The notes under the pieces were generated by a model. It ran no database searches, was not told the origin of the DNA, and worked only from the letters and a program-made list of their open reading frames with translations. A stretch of 64,000 nucleotides of DNA from the NCBI RefSeq assembly GCF_029193575.1, contig NZ_JARGCS010000012.1:124001-188000 (forward strand), written 5' to 3'. This DNA is from Pseudomonas entomophila. GTDB lineage: Bacteria > Pseudomonadota > Gammaproteobacteria > Pseudomonadales > Pseudomonadaceae. Both the position numbers and the translations under genes were made by a program. Positions 1-8,927 of the stretch are shown here, in pieces. Position 1 is the first letter of the stretch. Every line of letters begins with the position of its first letter.

Positions 1-62
1 ATGCTGCCCAGCCCGTTTTCGGCGACGAGCCGGAGAGCATTCCCGGCACCCTGATCTGCTAG
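1..62 (+). CDS. C-terminal end of an unidentified protein (partial)
   Basis: An open frame enters from the left edge and stops at the TAG at 60-62. Only about 19 residues are visible, ending in ESIPGTLIC. The amino-acid composition is plausible for a real protein tail, and the next gene starts 14 bases later on the same strand. The family cannot be recognised from so little sequence, so this rests only on the open frame and its spacing to the next gene. Confidence 0.35.
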   Translation, partial: AAQPVFGDEPESIPGTLIC

Positions 63-76
63 GTTGTTTTCGCCCT

Positions 77-697
77 ATGTGTGGACGCTACGCCCTCTTT
101 CGCTGGTCCCCGGCCTTTGCCGCGCTGCCGGGCTTTCCCGCCGACCAGCGCGCCCAATGGAACATCGCCCCCGGCGCCTCGGTGCTGATCCAGCGCCAGC
201 TCGACGGTCAGTTGCAACTGGCGCGGGCACGCTGGGGGCTGACCCCGCCGTGGTTGACCGACCTCTCCCGCACGCCGGCCCAGGCGCGTGCCGAAACCCT
301 GGCCGAGCAGCCGATGTTCCGCGAGGCGTTCCGCCAGCGGCGCTGCCTGATGCCGGCCAACGGCTTCTACGAGTGGCGCGGCAACGTGCGCAAGCGGCCA
401 TACTGGCTGACCCCCGGGGAGGGCGCATCGCTGTTCTACGCGGCGGTGTGGGAGGCGTACCCGGTGCAGGAGCAGGTGTGGCTCAGTTGCGCGGTCGTCA
501 CCCAGGCGGTGGTGAGCCAGCGGCGGCCGTTGATTCTCGATGAAGCGGGGCAGGCGGCGTGGCTCGACCCGCAGACGCCGCTGCCGCGCCTGCATGAGTT
601 GCTGGCCAGCCCGCCAGCGGCGTTGCGCGAGCGGGCCTTGGCGCATTTCGTCAATGACCCGAAGCTGGATGCGCCGGAGTGCCTGACGCCGGCGTGA
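77..697 (+). CDS. SRAP-family protein (YedK/HMCES-like, DUF159)
   Basis: The 206-residue protein begins MCGRYALF, the hallmark SRAP start in which Cys2, after Met removal, forms a thiazolidine link to abasic sites in single-stranded DNA. The family shields abasic sites during replication. MPANGFYEW near residues 92-100 carries the conserved active-site Glu (E99). Two other residues of the family active site look changed. The usual NARAET motif reads QARAET here (Q69), and the usual His in HDRMP aligns with Ser147 in SQRRP. Length is normal for the family. DNA linkage through Cys2 may persist while lyase or reversal chemistry is altered; that is inference. The family assignment is firm. Confidence 0.9.
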   Translation: MCGRYALFRWSPAFAALPGFPADQRAQWNIAPGASVLIQRQLDGQLQLARARWGLTPPWLTDLSRTPAQARAETLAEQPMFREAFRQRRCLMPANGFYEWRGNVRKRPYWLTPGEGASLFYAAVWEAYPVQEQVWLSCAVVTQAVVSQRRPLILDEAGQAAWLDPQTPLPRLHELLASPPAALRERALAHFVNDPKLDAPECLTPA

Positions 698-724
698 GGC
701 GGGTGGTCATCGGGTTGCCACGCC

Positions 725-741
725 GGCCCCATCGCGGGGCC
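725..741. terminator. GC-rich hairpin between convergent genes
   Basis: Perfect 6-bp arms (GGCCCC / GGGGCC) with a 5-base loop lie between the convergent SRAP and chemoreceptor genes. There is no T run on either side, so a role as intrinsic terminator is only suggested by position. Confidence 0.3.
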
Positions 742-766
742 AGCCCATCAGGTATACCGCCGCCAC

Positions 767-2872
767 TCAAACCCTGAACTGATTGATCAACCGCCGCTGC
801 TGCTCGGCCAGCTTGGTCAGCTCGGCACTGGCCTGGCTCGACTCGTCCGCGCCGCCGGCCACTTCACCGGCCACCTGGCCGATGTTGATGACGTTGCGGT
901 TGATGTCCTCGGCCACCGCGCTCTGCTGCTCGGCGGCGCTGGCGATCTGGGTGTTCATGTCGTTGATCACCGACACTGCCTGGGTGATGCTCTCCAGCGC
1001 CTCGGCCGCGCGGCTGGCCTGCTGCACGCTGTCGTCGGTCTTGCCCTGGCTGTCCTCCATCACCCTGACCACTTCGCGGGTGCCTTGCTGCAACTGCTGG
1101 ATCATCTGCTGGATTTCTTCGGTGGCCTGCTGGGTCTTCTGCGCCAGGTTGCGCACCTCGTCGGCGACCACCGCGAAGCCCCGGCCCTGTTCACCGGCAC
1201 GCGCGGCCTCGATGGCGGCATTGAGCGCCAGCAGGTTGGTCTGCTCGGCGATGGCGCGGATCGCCACCAGGATCGCATTGATGTTTTCCGAATCGCGGGC
1301 CAGGTCCTGCACCACGGTCACCGCGCGGCCGATCTCGGTGGCCAGCACGCTGATGGAGTGGGAAGTGTCGCGCACGATCTGCAGCCCCTGGTTGGCCGCC
1401 TGGTCGGCGTTGCTCGCGGCATGCGCGGCGTGGGTGGCGTTGCGCGCCACGTCCTGGGCAGTGGCGGTCATCTCCTGCACGGCGGTGGCCACCTGGTCGA
1501 TCTCGGCCATTTGCTTGTGCACACCCTGGTTGGTGCGGATGGCGATGTCGGCGGTGTGCTCCGACGAGTCGCTGACTTTCTGCACCGAGGTCACCACTTG
1601 GCTGATCATCGCCTGCAATTTGGCCAGGAAGGTGTTGAAGCCCGTGGCGATGGCACCCAGCTCGTCGGCGCGGTCGCTTTGCAGGCGCCGGGTCAGGTCG
1701 CCTTCGCCCTGGGCGATGTCGTCGAGCATCGCGACCATCTGGCGCAGCGGACGGGCGATGCCGTGGGCCAGCAACCAGATCACCAGCAGGCCGAGGGCGG
1801 CGATGCCCAGGCCCACCAGGGTCATGCCGGTGATGTCGGTGCGGCGTTGCGCGGCCAGGTCGTGTTGCAGCTGGTTGACGTCGGCCATCACCGTGCTCAG
1901 CGGCATTTCCAGCAACAGCACCCAGCGGGCGTCGGTGCTGGCGACCTTGAACGGCAGGAACAGCTCGATACGATCCTTGCTGCTGTCGACCTTGTAGTGC
2001 AGTTCCTCGCCCTTGAGGCTGGCCAGGGTCGCGGCTTCCGACGAGTCGAGCACGTCGCTGGCCTTCTCGCCGAACTTGGAGGCGTCGCGGGTGTAGGCCA
2101 CCAGGCGGCCGTTGGCCGACACCAGGGCCAGCTCGCCGGCGCCGTTGTAGAGCTGACGGTCGGCGGCATTGAGCAGGTCCTGGATGAAGTTCACCGACAG
2201 GTCGGCGCCGGCGATGCCTTGGAACTGGCCGTTGACCAGAATCGGCTCGACGAACGAGGCGAGCATGACCATCTTGTCACCCACCTTATAGGGCGCGGGG
2301 TCGATCACGCAGGCTTTCTTCGACTCCTTCGAGCACAGGTAGTATTCACTGGCGCGTACCCCGGTCGAGAGGAGGGTGTGGTCGTTGACGTCCACCAGCC
2401 GATCGTAACCCAGGCTGCCGTCGGCATTGCGGAACCACCAGGGCAGGAAGCGTTCGCCGTTGCTGTCGGCCTTGTCCAGCGCGTTTGGCTCCCAGCCCAG
2501 GTAAGCGCCGAGCACGCTCGGGTTGACCTCGACGGTGCGCTTGAGCTGGTTGACCAGGTAGGCGCGGTCCAGCTGCATCAGCGGCTTGCCCTCGCTGTCC
2601 TGCATGCCGAGCATCTCATTTAGGGTGGCCAGGCTGCGGCTGATCAGCAGCGGCGCTTCCAGGCCGCGCTGGATCTCGCTGACCTGGGTGCGGGCCAGCG
2701 CCGCCAGGCGCTGTTCGATCACGCTTTCGAATTGCTGCTGGGTGCGTTGCTGCACCAGGGTCTGGGTGCGTTCGCCGGAGTACACGGCGTAGAGCACCAG
2801 GGCGGCGACGATGCTGAGCACGATGGCACCGGCCAGCGCCGCGACGGAAAACTGGATCGACTTGAACTTCAT
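767..2872 (-). CDS. Methyl-accepting chemotaxis protein with dCache-type periplasmic sensor
   Basis: The 701-residue inner-membrane chemoreceptor has an N-terminal membrane helix (about 8-30), a large periplasmic region of roughly 300 residues consistent with a double Cache ligand domain, a second membrane helix (about 350-371), a HAMP domain, and a cytoplasmic signalling hairpin with the tip motif [20 protein letters not shown]. It would signal through CheA/CheW. The start is placed at MKFKSIQF, not six codons upstream, because this gives a normal short cytoplasmic N-terminus before the first helix. The ligand cannot be named; double Cache receptors of Pseudomonas bind amino acids, polyamines or organic acids. 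Transcribed alone, convergent with the SRAP gene. Confidence 0.93.
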   Translation of the reverse strand: MKFKSIQFSVAALAGAIVLSIVAALVLYAVYSGERTQTLVQQRTQQQFESVIEQRLAALARTQVSEIQRGLEAPLLISRSLATLNEMLGMQDSEGKPLMQLDRAYLVNQLKRTVEVNPSVLGAYLGWEPNALDKADSNGERFLPWWFRNADGSLGYDRLVDVNDHTLLSTGVRASEYYLCSKESKKACVIDPAPYKVGDKMVMLASFVEPILVNGQFQGIAGADLSVNFIQDLLNAADRQLYNGAGELALVSANGRLVAYTRDASKFGEKASDVLDSSEAATLASLKGEELHYKVDSSKDRIELFLPFKVASTDARWVLLLEMPLSTVMADVNQLQHDLAAQRRTDITGMTLVGLGIAALGLLVIWLLAHGIARPLRQMVAMLDDIAQGEGDLTRRLQSDRADELGAIATGFNTFLAKLQAMISQVVTSVQKVSDSSEHTADIAIRTNQGVHKQMAEIDQVATAVQEMTATAQDVARNATHAAHAASNADQAANQGLQIVRDTSHSISVLATEIGRAVTVVQDLARDSENINAILVAIRAIAEQTNLLALNAAIEAARAGEQGRGFAVVADEVRNLAQKTQQATEEIQQMIQQLQQGTREVVRVMEDSQGKTDDSVQQASRAAEALESITQAVSVINDMNTQIASAAEQQSAVAEDINRNVINIGQVAGEVAGGADESSQASAELTKLAEQQRRLINQFRV

Positions 2873-3025
2873 TGTTGGAAGGCTCCGCACGAGGAGGTCG
2901 GTTTTTCCTGTTATCGGCGGGGTAATACGAAAGCATGAGGGGCCGGCAAGAAATCTTCCCTGCGGCTATGGCGGGGGCGGGCAACTGGCCCTAGGATACG
3001 GCGCATGTGGATAGGGAGTGTTTTC

Positions 3026-3841
3026 ATGCGTAGAACGATCGTTGCCGGCCTGCTGGGTGCCGGCGTGGTGCTGGGTGGCTGCCAGGCGGTGAACACCACC
3101 AGCGGTGGCGCGGTGGGCGTCGAGCGCAAGCAGTACATGTTCAGCATGCTCTCGACCGACGAGGTCAACCAGATGTACGCGCAGTCGTACCAGCAGACCC
3201 TCGGCGAGGCGTCGAGCAAGGGCATGCTGGACAAGTCCAGCGCCACCGCCAAGCGCGTGCAGGCCATCGCCGACCGGCTGATCGCCCAGGCCCCGCAGTT
3301 CCGCCCGGATGCCGCGCAGTGGAAGTGGGAGGTCAACGTGATCAAGAGCGACGAGCTCAATGCCAACTGCGGCCCGGGCGGCAAGATCATCTTCTATACC
3401 GGCTTGATCGATAAGCTGCAGCTCACCGATGCCGAGATCGCCGCCGTGATGGGCCATGAGATCGCCCACGCCCTGCGCGAGCATGGCCGTGAGGCGATGT
3501 CCAAGGCCTATGGCGTCGAGGTGGCGCGCCAGGGCGCGGGTGCCTTGCTGGGCCTGGGCCAGGACAGCATGGCATTGGCCGACACCGTGGTGAACTACGC
3601 CATGACGCTGCCCAACAGCCGCGCCAACGAGAACGAGGCCGACCTGATCGGCCTGGAACTCTCGGCCCGCGCCGGGTACGACCCGAACGCCGCGATCAGC
3701 CTGTGGAACAAGATGAGCAAGGCGTCCGAAGGCGCGCCGCCGGAGTTCATGAGCACCCACCCGGCCTCCAGCAGCCGGATCGCCTCGTTGCAGGCGGCGA
3801 TTCCCAAGGTGATGCCGCTCTATCAGGCGGCGAAGAAGTAA
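3026..3841 (+). CDS. M48-family zinc metalloprotease, lipoprotein (LoiP/YggG-like)
   Basis: The 271-residue protein has a lipoprotein signal with lipobox LGGC near residue 19, so it should be lipid-anchored in the envelope. The zinc motif HEIAH lies in VMGHEIAHALREHG and the third ligand Glu in NENEADLIGLEL, both typical of peptidase M48. The C-terminal half is short and helical. The start at 3026 follows an AGGGAG ribosome-binding site at 3013-3018; a start seven codons earlier would put odd residues before the signal. LoiP-type proteases act in outer-membrane quality control and often work with BepA; that role is inferred from the family. Confidence 0.9.
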   Translation: MRRTIVAGLLGAGVVLGGCQAVNTTSGGAVGVERKQYMFSMLSTDEVNQMYAQSYQQTLGEASSKGMLDKSSATAKRVQAIADRLIAQAPQFRPDAAQWKWEVNVIKSDELNANCGPGGKIIFYTGLIDKLQLTDAEIAAVMGHEIAHALREHGREAMSKAYGVEVARQGAGALLGLGQDSMALADTVVNYAMTLPNSRANENEADLIGLELSARAGYDPNAAISLWNKMSKASEGAPPEFMSTHPASSSRIASLQAAIPKVMPLYQAAKK

Positions 3842-3852
3842 TCGGCGCAGGG

Positions 3853-3869
3853 GGGCTGCTGCGCAGCCC
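3853..3869. terminator. Hairpin between convergent genes
   Basis: Seven-base arms (GGGCTGC / GCAGCCC) with a 3-base loop lie in the 36-base gap between the convergent M48 protease and UPF0016 genes. No T run follows on either strand, so termination is only probable. Confidence 0.3.
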
Positions 3870-3877
3870 TCCGCGGG

Positions 3878-4465
3878 TCATCCCACCCAGCCACTGGCCT
3901 TCATCGCCGAGTACACCGCCACCACGGCCAGCACGAAGAACGCCGCCGCCGCCAGGCGCCGGATCAACGCCAGCGGCAGTTTCTCGGCCGCGAAGTTACC
4001 GGCCAGCACCACCGGCACGTTGGCGATCAGCATGCCCAGGGTGGTGCCGATGATCACCATGATCAGGTGCGGGTACTGGGCGGCGAGCATTACCGTGGCG
4101 ACCTGGGTCTTGTCGCCGATTTCCGCCAGGAAGAACGCGATCAGCGTGGTCACGAACGGCCCGAAGCGCCGCGCCGCGCCGGCCTCGTCGTCATCCATCT
4201 TGTCCGGCACCAGGGTCCACAGGGCGGTGGCGGTGAAGCTGGCGGCGAGTATCCAGTGCAGCACGGTTTCGCTGAAGAACCCGCTGACCCAGGCGCCCAC
4301 GGCACCGGCGGCGGCATGGTTGGCGAGGGTGGCGGCGACGATGCCGGCGATGATGGGCCAGGGCTTGCGAAAGCGTGCGGCGAGGATGAGCGCGAGCAGT
4401 TGCGTCTTGTCGCCGATTTCGGCGAGCGCAACGATGGCGGTGGGGACGAGCAGCGATTCCAGCAT
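3878..4465 (-). CDS. TMEM165/GDT1 (UPF0016) family membrane transporter, probable Mn2+ exporter
   Basis: The 195-residue, very hydrophobic protein carries two copies of the family signature, AEIGDKTQ near residues 15-22 and again near 113-120, each inside a three-helix repeat. This inverted-repeat layout is diagnostic for UPF0016/TMEM165, whose bacterial members move Mn2+ (and possibly Ca2+) out of the cytoplasm. The leader contains a yybP-ykoY-type riboswitch, the Mn2+-sensing class, which independently supports a manganese role. Each Glu-Gly-Asp signature probably forms half of the ion site. Family is certain; the substrate is inferred from the family plus the riboswitch. Confidence 0.93.
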   Translation of the reverse strand: MLESLLVPTAIVALAEIGDKTQLLALILAARFRKPWPIIAGIVAATLANHAAAGAVGAWVSGFFSETVLHWILAASFTATALWTLVPDKMDDDEAGAARRFGPFVTTLIAFFLAEIGDKTQVATVMLAAQYPHLIMVIIGTTLGMLIANVPVVLAGNFAAEKLPLALIRRLAAAAFFVLAVVAVYSAMKASGWVG

Positions 4466-4495
4466 CAGGATTCCTACGGGGGCGGGTCGACACGG

Positions 4496-4683
4496 CTATG
4501 ACACGTACAGCCTCCCCGCCCCGGGTAAGGTGTGCGTGTCATAGGTCTTGTCAAACCCAGGATCCGTCTGCGCGGATCTTGGCTCTTCGCAGAGCTGGGT
4601 CGCACGCGCCATGGCCTGTGGGCCAAGTGTGTTGACGCGTACCGGGCGAGCGGGGGGCTCGCGGGAGACTACTCCCCTAGGAC
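4496..4683 (-). ncRNA. yybP-ykoY-type manganese riboswitch and expression platform
   Basis: On the minus strand the leader of the UPF0016 gene contains the conserved elements of this class in order: GGGGAGUAG (4669-4677), CGUCAACAC (around 4629-4637) and GACAAGACC (around 4545-4553), separated by stem-forming stretches. The outer P1 stem can form between GUCCUAG (4677-4683) and CUAUGAC (4538-4544) with one mismatch. The same CUAUGAC strand begins a perfect 10-bp inverted repeat, CUAUGACACG / CGUGUCAUAG (4535-4544 and 4496-4505), so the aptamer and the downstream hairpin compete. No U run follows and the hairpin ends about 30 bases before the start codon. Control at translation is therefore as likely as termination. 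Confidence 0.85.
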
Positions 4684-4728
4684 GGAGCGGATTCTGCCTA
4701 CGGCGACCGCTTTCGGCAAGCTCTGTTT

Positions 4729-5727
4729 TTATCCGCGTGTTGCCTGGTAAATCCTGAAACCGTCGCCCTCGGCGCGTACCTGGCAGTTGCCCAACGCGCT
4801 TTGCAAAAGTGGCTGGTAGCGCAGGAAGCTGTTGGCAACCAAGCGTATTTCGCCGCCTTTTCTCAGGTGTTTTCCAGATTTTTGCAGCAAGTTTTCCGAC
4901 GCTTGGTAATCGGTGTGGACCCCGGTATGGAACGGCGGGTTGCTCAGGATCACTGCCAGTTCATCCGGTGCCGCATCGATGCCATCACCGCTGATCACGT
5001 CGCCTTCCAGCGCATTGGCCGCCAGGGTCAGGCGGCTGGCCGCCACGGCGAAGGCGTCGACATCCAACAAGGTCACCCGGCTCTGTGGATAACGCCGCTT
5101 GACCGTGGCACCGAGCACGCCGGCCCCGCAGCCGAAGTCCAGCACGTGGCCGCTGGGCAGCTGCTCCAAGTGCTTGAGCAGCAGCGCCGTGCCACGGTCC
5201 AGGCGGCCATGGCTGAAGACCCCTGGCAGGCTGACGATCGTCAGCGGGCCATCTTCCAATGGCAGTTCGAAGTGTTCGGCCAGGCTTTCCAGCGGCTTGG
5301 CCTCGGGGGCGTTGTCCACGGTCACCTGCCACAGCTGGCAATGGCGGGCACTGTCGAGCTTGCGGGGCTTGCCGAAGGCTTGCAGCTGCTTCGCCGCACC
5401 CTCGATACCGCCGCGTTTTTCTCCCACCAGGTACAGCGTGCGCCCGGCCAGGCGCGCGGCCAGCGCATTGAGCAGGTAGGCGGCCAGCTCGCGTGACTTG
5501 GGCAGGAACAGCACCGCGGCGTCGAAGGCCACGCCAGGCGCTTCGACGCCGTAATGGCTGCGACCGTCGAAACGCTCGCCCAGGCGCGCCTGGTCACCGG
5601 CATGCCAGGTCCAGCCGTGGGCTTGGGGCAAACGCCCGAGCAAGTCGTCGGCGGGCAGCCCGGCGAGCAGCAGCGGGCCTTGGAACAACTCGGCCTGACG
5701 GAGCAACACTTCACTGCGCGGGTCCAT
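4729..5727 (-). CDS. rsmC: 16S rRNA m2G1207 methyltransferase RsmC
   Basis: The 332-residue protein has the duplicated methyltransferase fold of RsmC. The degenerate N-terminal half lacks a SAM motif. The C-terminal half holds the SAM-binding stretch [11 protein letters not shown] and the catalytic NPPFHTG, typical of enzymes that methylate the exocyclic amine of guanine. It modifies G1207 in 16S rRNA of the 30S subunit. The frame is open upstream for about 340 codons, but that is the antisense of the neighbouring dehydrogenase. The start MDPRSEVL at 5727 is set by an AGGAGAGG ribosome-binding site just upstream. Confidence 0.93.
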   Translation of the reverse strand: MDPRSEVLLRQAELFQGPLLLAGLPADDLLGRLPQAHGWTWHAGDQARLGERFDGRSHYGVEAPGVAFDAAVLFLPKSRELAAYLLNALAARLAGRTLYLVGEKRGGIEGAAKQLQAFGKPRKLDSARHCQLWQVTVDNAPEAKPLESLAEHFELPLEDGPLTIVSLPGVFSHGRLDRGTALLLKHLEQLPSGHVLDFGCGAGVLGATVKRRYPQSRVTLLDVDAFAVAASRLTLAANALEGDVISGDGIDAAPDELAVILSNPPFHTGVHTDYQASENLLQKSGKHLRKGGEIRLVANSFLRYQPLLQSALGNCQVRAEGDGFRIYQATRG

Positions 5728-5777
5728 GGGCGACCTCTCCTGAAAAAGTGGCGCAGTGTACCAGAGGCATCGGCGTC

Positions 5778-6737
5778 TCAGCCGACCACTCGCCGCGGTT
5801 GCCCGGCGAAGAACGCCTGGGCGTTTTCCGCCAGTTGCCCGACGATACGCTGGCGCGACTCCACCGCGCCCCAGGCGCTGTGCGGGGTGACGATCAGGCG
5901 CGGCACGTCGGCGGCCAGCAGCGGGTTGCCGTTGACCGGCGGTTCGACGCTGAGCACGTCGCTGGCCGCGCCACCCAGGTGCCCGCTGCGCAATGCGTCG
6001 GCCAGGGCTTGCTCGTCGATCAGGCCGCCGCGCGCGGTGTTGACCACCAGCGCGCCGGGCTTGAGCAGGGCCAGTTCGCGGGCGCCGAGCATGTGCCGGG
6101 TGTGTTCGTTGAGCGGGCAATGCAGGGTCAGCGCGTCGACCTGTGGCAGCAGTTCGTCCAGTGGCAGGCGCTCGGCGCGCGGCGGCCGACCGGGAATCTG
6201 CCCGCTCAGCACGCGCATGCCGAACGCCTCGGCCAGGCGTGCCACCGCGCCACCCAGCTCGCCGTGGCCGAGCAGGCCGAGGGTCTTGCCTTCCAGTTCG
6301 ACGATCGGGAAGTCCAGCAGGCAGAACTGCTTGGCCCTGGCCCACTGCCCGTCCTTGACCGCCTGCTGGTAGTCGCACAGGCGCGTGGCCAGGGCCAGCA
6401 GCAGGGCGAGGGTGTGCTGAGCCACCGACGGGGTGCCGTAGCCCTGGCAGTTGCACACGATGATGCCCTGGGCGCGGGCGGCGGCCAGGTCGACGTTGTT
6501 GGTCCCGGTGGCGGCCACCAGGATCAGTTTCAGTTGCGGGTTGGCGGCCAGTGTCGCGGCGTCGAGCACGACCTTGTTGCTGATGACCGCAGTGGCGCCT
6601 CGCAGGCGCTCGGCGACTTGTTCGGGGGTGGTTGCAGGGTAGGGCTGGAAGCTGTCGAACTGGTCGGCCAGCGGCGAGAGGTCGAGGTCGCCCAAGTCGA
6701 GGGAGTGGTGGTCGAGAAAAACGGCGTGGCGCGGCAT
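5778..6737 (-). CDS. hprA: NAD(P)-dependent hydroxypyruvate reductase / D-glycerate dehydrogenase
   Basis: The 319-residue D-2-hydroxyacid dehydrogenase should interconvert hydroxypyruvate (or glyoxylate) and D-glycerate (or glycolate) in the cytoplasm. The nucleotide-binding motif GHGELG sits at about 157-162. The catalytic Arg is in NTARGG (R237), the Glu in SVEPP (E266) and the His in TPHSAW (H287), all in the family order. The name follows overall similarity to the Pseudomonas glycerate dehydrogenase; related enzymes for other 2-oxoacids cannot be excluded. It lies 50 bases upstream of rsmC on the same strand and may be co-transcribed with it. Confidence 0.85.
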   Translation of the reverse strand: MPRHAVFLDHHSLDLGDLDLSPLADQFDSFQPYPATTPEQVAERLRGATAVISNKVVLDAATLAANPQLKLILVAATGTNNVDLAAARAQGIIVCNCQGYGTPSVAQHTLALLLALATRLCDYQQAVKDGQWARAKQFCLLDFPIVELEGKTLGLLGHGELGGAVARLAEAFGMRVLSGQIPGRPPRAERLPLDELLPQVDALTLHCPLNEHTRHMLGARELALLKPGALVVNTARGGLIDEQALADALRSGHLGGAASDVLSVEPPVNGNPLLAADVPRLIVTPHSAWGAVESRQRIVGQLAENAQAFFAGQPRRVVG

Positions 6738-6913
6738 TGTTGGCTCCGGGCGGGGATGGGAGCATCAGAGTGAAACGCGCTGGCGCCCGCCGTCAACGGT
6801 GCCACTCATACCTCGCCCGGCCAAATCATTCCTTCGGCTGATTTGACCGGCGCGTCACCGTTCTACAGTAAGTGCCTGATATGTCCGGCAAGCTTTCCAG
6901 AAAAGGGATACCC

Positions 6914-8596
6914 ATGTTGCAGACCCGCATCATCCAGCCCGCTGAGGGCGCCTACACCTTCCCGCTGCTGATCAAGCGCCTGCTGATGTCCGGCAGCCGC
7001 TACGAAAAGACCCGCGAGATCGTCTACCGCGACCAGTTGCGCCTGACCTACCCGCAGCTCAACGAGCGTATCGCACGGCTCGCAAACGTGCTCACCGAGG
7101 CCGGCGTCAAGGCCGGCGACACCGTGGCGGTGATGGACTGGGACAGCCATCGTTACCTGGAGTGCATGTTCGCCATCCCGATGATCGGCGCGGTGGCGCA
7201 CACCATCAACGTGCGCCTCTCGCCGGACCAGATCCTCTACACCATGAACCATGCCGAAGACCGCTTCGTGCTGGTCAACAGTGACTTCGTCGGCCTCTAC
7301 CAGGGCATCGCCAGCCAACTGGCCACGGTGGAGAAGACCGTGCTGCTGACCGATGGCCCCAGCAAGAGCGCCGAGCTGCCGGGGCTGGTCGGCGAGTACG
7401 AGCAGTTGCTCGCCAGCGCCAGCCCGCACTACGACTTCCCCGACTTCGACGAGAACTCGGTGGCCACCACCTTCTATACCACCGGCACCACCGGCAACCC
7501 CAAGGGTGTGTACTTCACCCACCGCCAGTTGGTGCTGCACACGCTGGCCGAGACCTCGGTGCTCGGTGGCCTGGACAGCGTGCGCCTGTTGACCAGCAAC
7601 GACGTGTACATGCCGATCACGCCGATGTTCCACGTGCACGCCTGGGGCATCCCGTATGCGGCGACGATGATGGGCATCAAGCAGGTATATCCGGGGCGCT
7701 ACGAGCCCGACATGCTGCTCAAGCTGTGGCGCGACGAGAAGGTGACCTTCTCCCACTGCGTGCCGACCATCCTGCAGATGCTGCTCAACTGCCCATCGGG
7801 CGCCGGCCAGGATTTCGGCGGCTGGAAGATCATCATCGGCGGCAGCGCGCTCAACCGCGGCCTGTACGAGGCGGCCCTGGCCCGCGGCATCCAGTTGACG
7901 GCCGCGTACGGCATGTCCGAGACCTGCCCGCTGATCTCCTGCGCGCACCTGAACGAGGAGCTGCGCGCCGGCAGCGAGGACGAACGTGTCACCTATCGGA
8001 TCAAGGCGGGCGTGCCGGTGCCATTGGTGGAGGCAGCCATCGTCGACGGCGACGGCCATTTCCTCCCCGCTGATGGCGAGACCCAGGGCGAGCTGGTGCT
8101 ACGCGCCCCGTGGCTGACCATGGGCTACTTCAACGAGCCGGAAAAGAGCCGCGAGCTGTGGGCGGGTGGCTGGCTGCACACCGGTGACGTCGCGACCCTC
8201 GACAGCATGGGTTACATCGACATCCGCGACCGTATCAAGGATGTGATCAAGACCGGCGGCGAATGGATCTCCTCCCTCGACCTGGAAGACCTGATCAGCC
8301 GCCACCCCGCCGTGCGCGAAGTGGCGGTGGTCGGTGTCGCCGACCCGCAATGGGGCGAGCGCCCGTTCGCCCTGTTGGTGCTGCGCGACGACCAGGCCCT
8401 GGACGCCAAGCTGCTCAAGGAGCACCTCAAGCCCTTCGTCGAGCTCGGCCACATCAACAAATGGGCGATCCCCAGCCAGATCGCCATTGTTACTGAAATT
8501 CCCAAGACCAGCGTCGGCAAGCTCGACAAGAAGCGCATCCGCGTGGACATCACCGTCTGGCAGGCCAGTAACAGTACGTTCCTCTCTACCCTGTAA
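6914..8596 (+). CDS. Fatty-acyl-CoA synthetase (AMP-binding, medium-chain type)
   Basis: The 560-residue ANL-superfamily ligase activates a fatty acid with ATP and CoA. The AMP-binding P-loop TTGTTGNPKG lies near residues 189-198, the motif YGMSETCP follows, and the C-terminal domain ends with the catalytic-lysine motif SVGKLDKKRIR. The start at 6914 follows AAAAGGGA; the 14-codon extension upstream has no signal. The next two genes (DUF1302, DUF1329) have been linked in P. putida to use of fatty-acid-derived substrates, which supports a role in fatty-acid catabolism. Chain-length preference cannot be read from sequence. Confidence 0.9.
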   Translation: MLQTRIIQPAEGAYTFPLLIKRLLMSGSRYEKTREIVYRDQLRLTYPQLNERIARLANVLTEAGVKAGDTVAVMDWDSHRYLECMFAIPMIGAVAHTINVRLSPDQILYTMNHAEDRFVLVNSDFVGLYQGIASQLATVEKTVLLTDGPSKSAELPGLVGEYEQLLASASPHYDFPDFDENSVATTFYTTGTTGNPKGVYFTHRQLVLHTLAETSVLGGLDSVRLLTSNDVYMPITPMFHVHAWGIPYAATMMGIKQVYPGRYEPDMLLKLWRDEKVTFSHCVPTILQMLLNCPSGAGQDFGGWKIIIGGSALNRGLYEAALARGIQLTAAYGMSETCPLISCAHLNEELRAGSEDERVTYRIKAGVPVPLVEAAIVDGDGHFLPADGETQGELVLRAPWLTMGYFNEPEKSRELWAGGWLHTGDVATLDSMGYIDIRDRIKDVIKTGGEWISSLDLEDLISRHPAVREVAVVGVADPQWGERPFALLVLRDDQALDAKLLKEHLKPFVELGHINKWAIPSQIAIVTEIPKTSVGKLDKKRIRVDITVWQASNSTFLSTL

Positions 8597-8927
8597 CGCC
8601 ACCCCTTGGCCGCGCCGCCTTTGGCGCGGCCCGCGTGTTAGAGGGCACCGCGCCTTGTCAAACGGCGAAATTGAGCCATGCTTGAGCACTGCCAGCGTTC
8701 AGCACGGCCCTTCGCGGTAGGCCGCCGGCAGGAGACGCAAATCACACTTTAGAGGGATCAAGCACCTGTGACCGCTGGCTATAGTCGGGTCAGGGGATTT
8801 TCAGGAATGGGGGAGGGCGATGCGCACACGCCGCGTCGCCGCGGGCAGGAGCCTGCTTCAACCAGGCGCTCAAGCCGTTTCTGAAAGGACTCACTGCCAT
8901 AACAAAAAAGTACATGGAGTAGCGTCG
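8597..8927 (+). other. Intergenic region with one strong hairpin
   Basis: This 331-base stretch separates the acyl-CoA synthetase from the DUF1302 gene. A perfect 9-bp hairpin (GGCCGCGCC / GGCGCGGCC) at 8608-8631 probably ends the upstream transcript, although no T run follows. The frame of the DUF1302 gene is open back to 8820, but the extension lacks a signal peptide. No other gene is seen. Confidence 0.5.

Noticed and set aside
4532..4757. Two small plus-strand frames over the UPF0016 leader
   Set aside because: They overlap the conserved riboswitch and have no family resemblance.
5728..6765. N-terminal extension of the rsmC frame across hprA
   Set aside because: The extension is out-of-frame hprA sequence, Arg/Pro-rich; rsmC has its own ribosome-binding site and family start at 5727.
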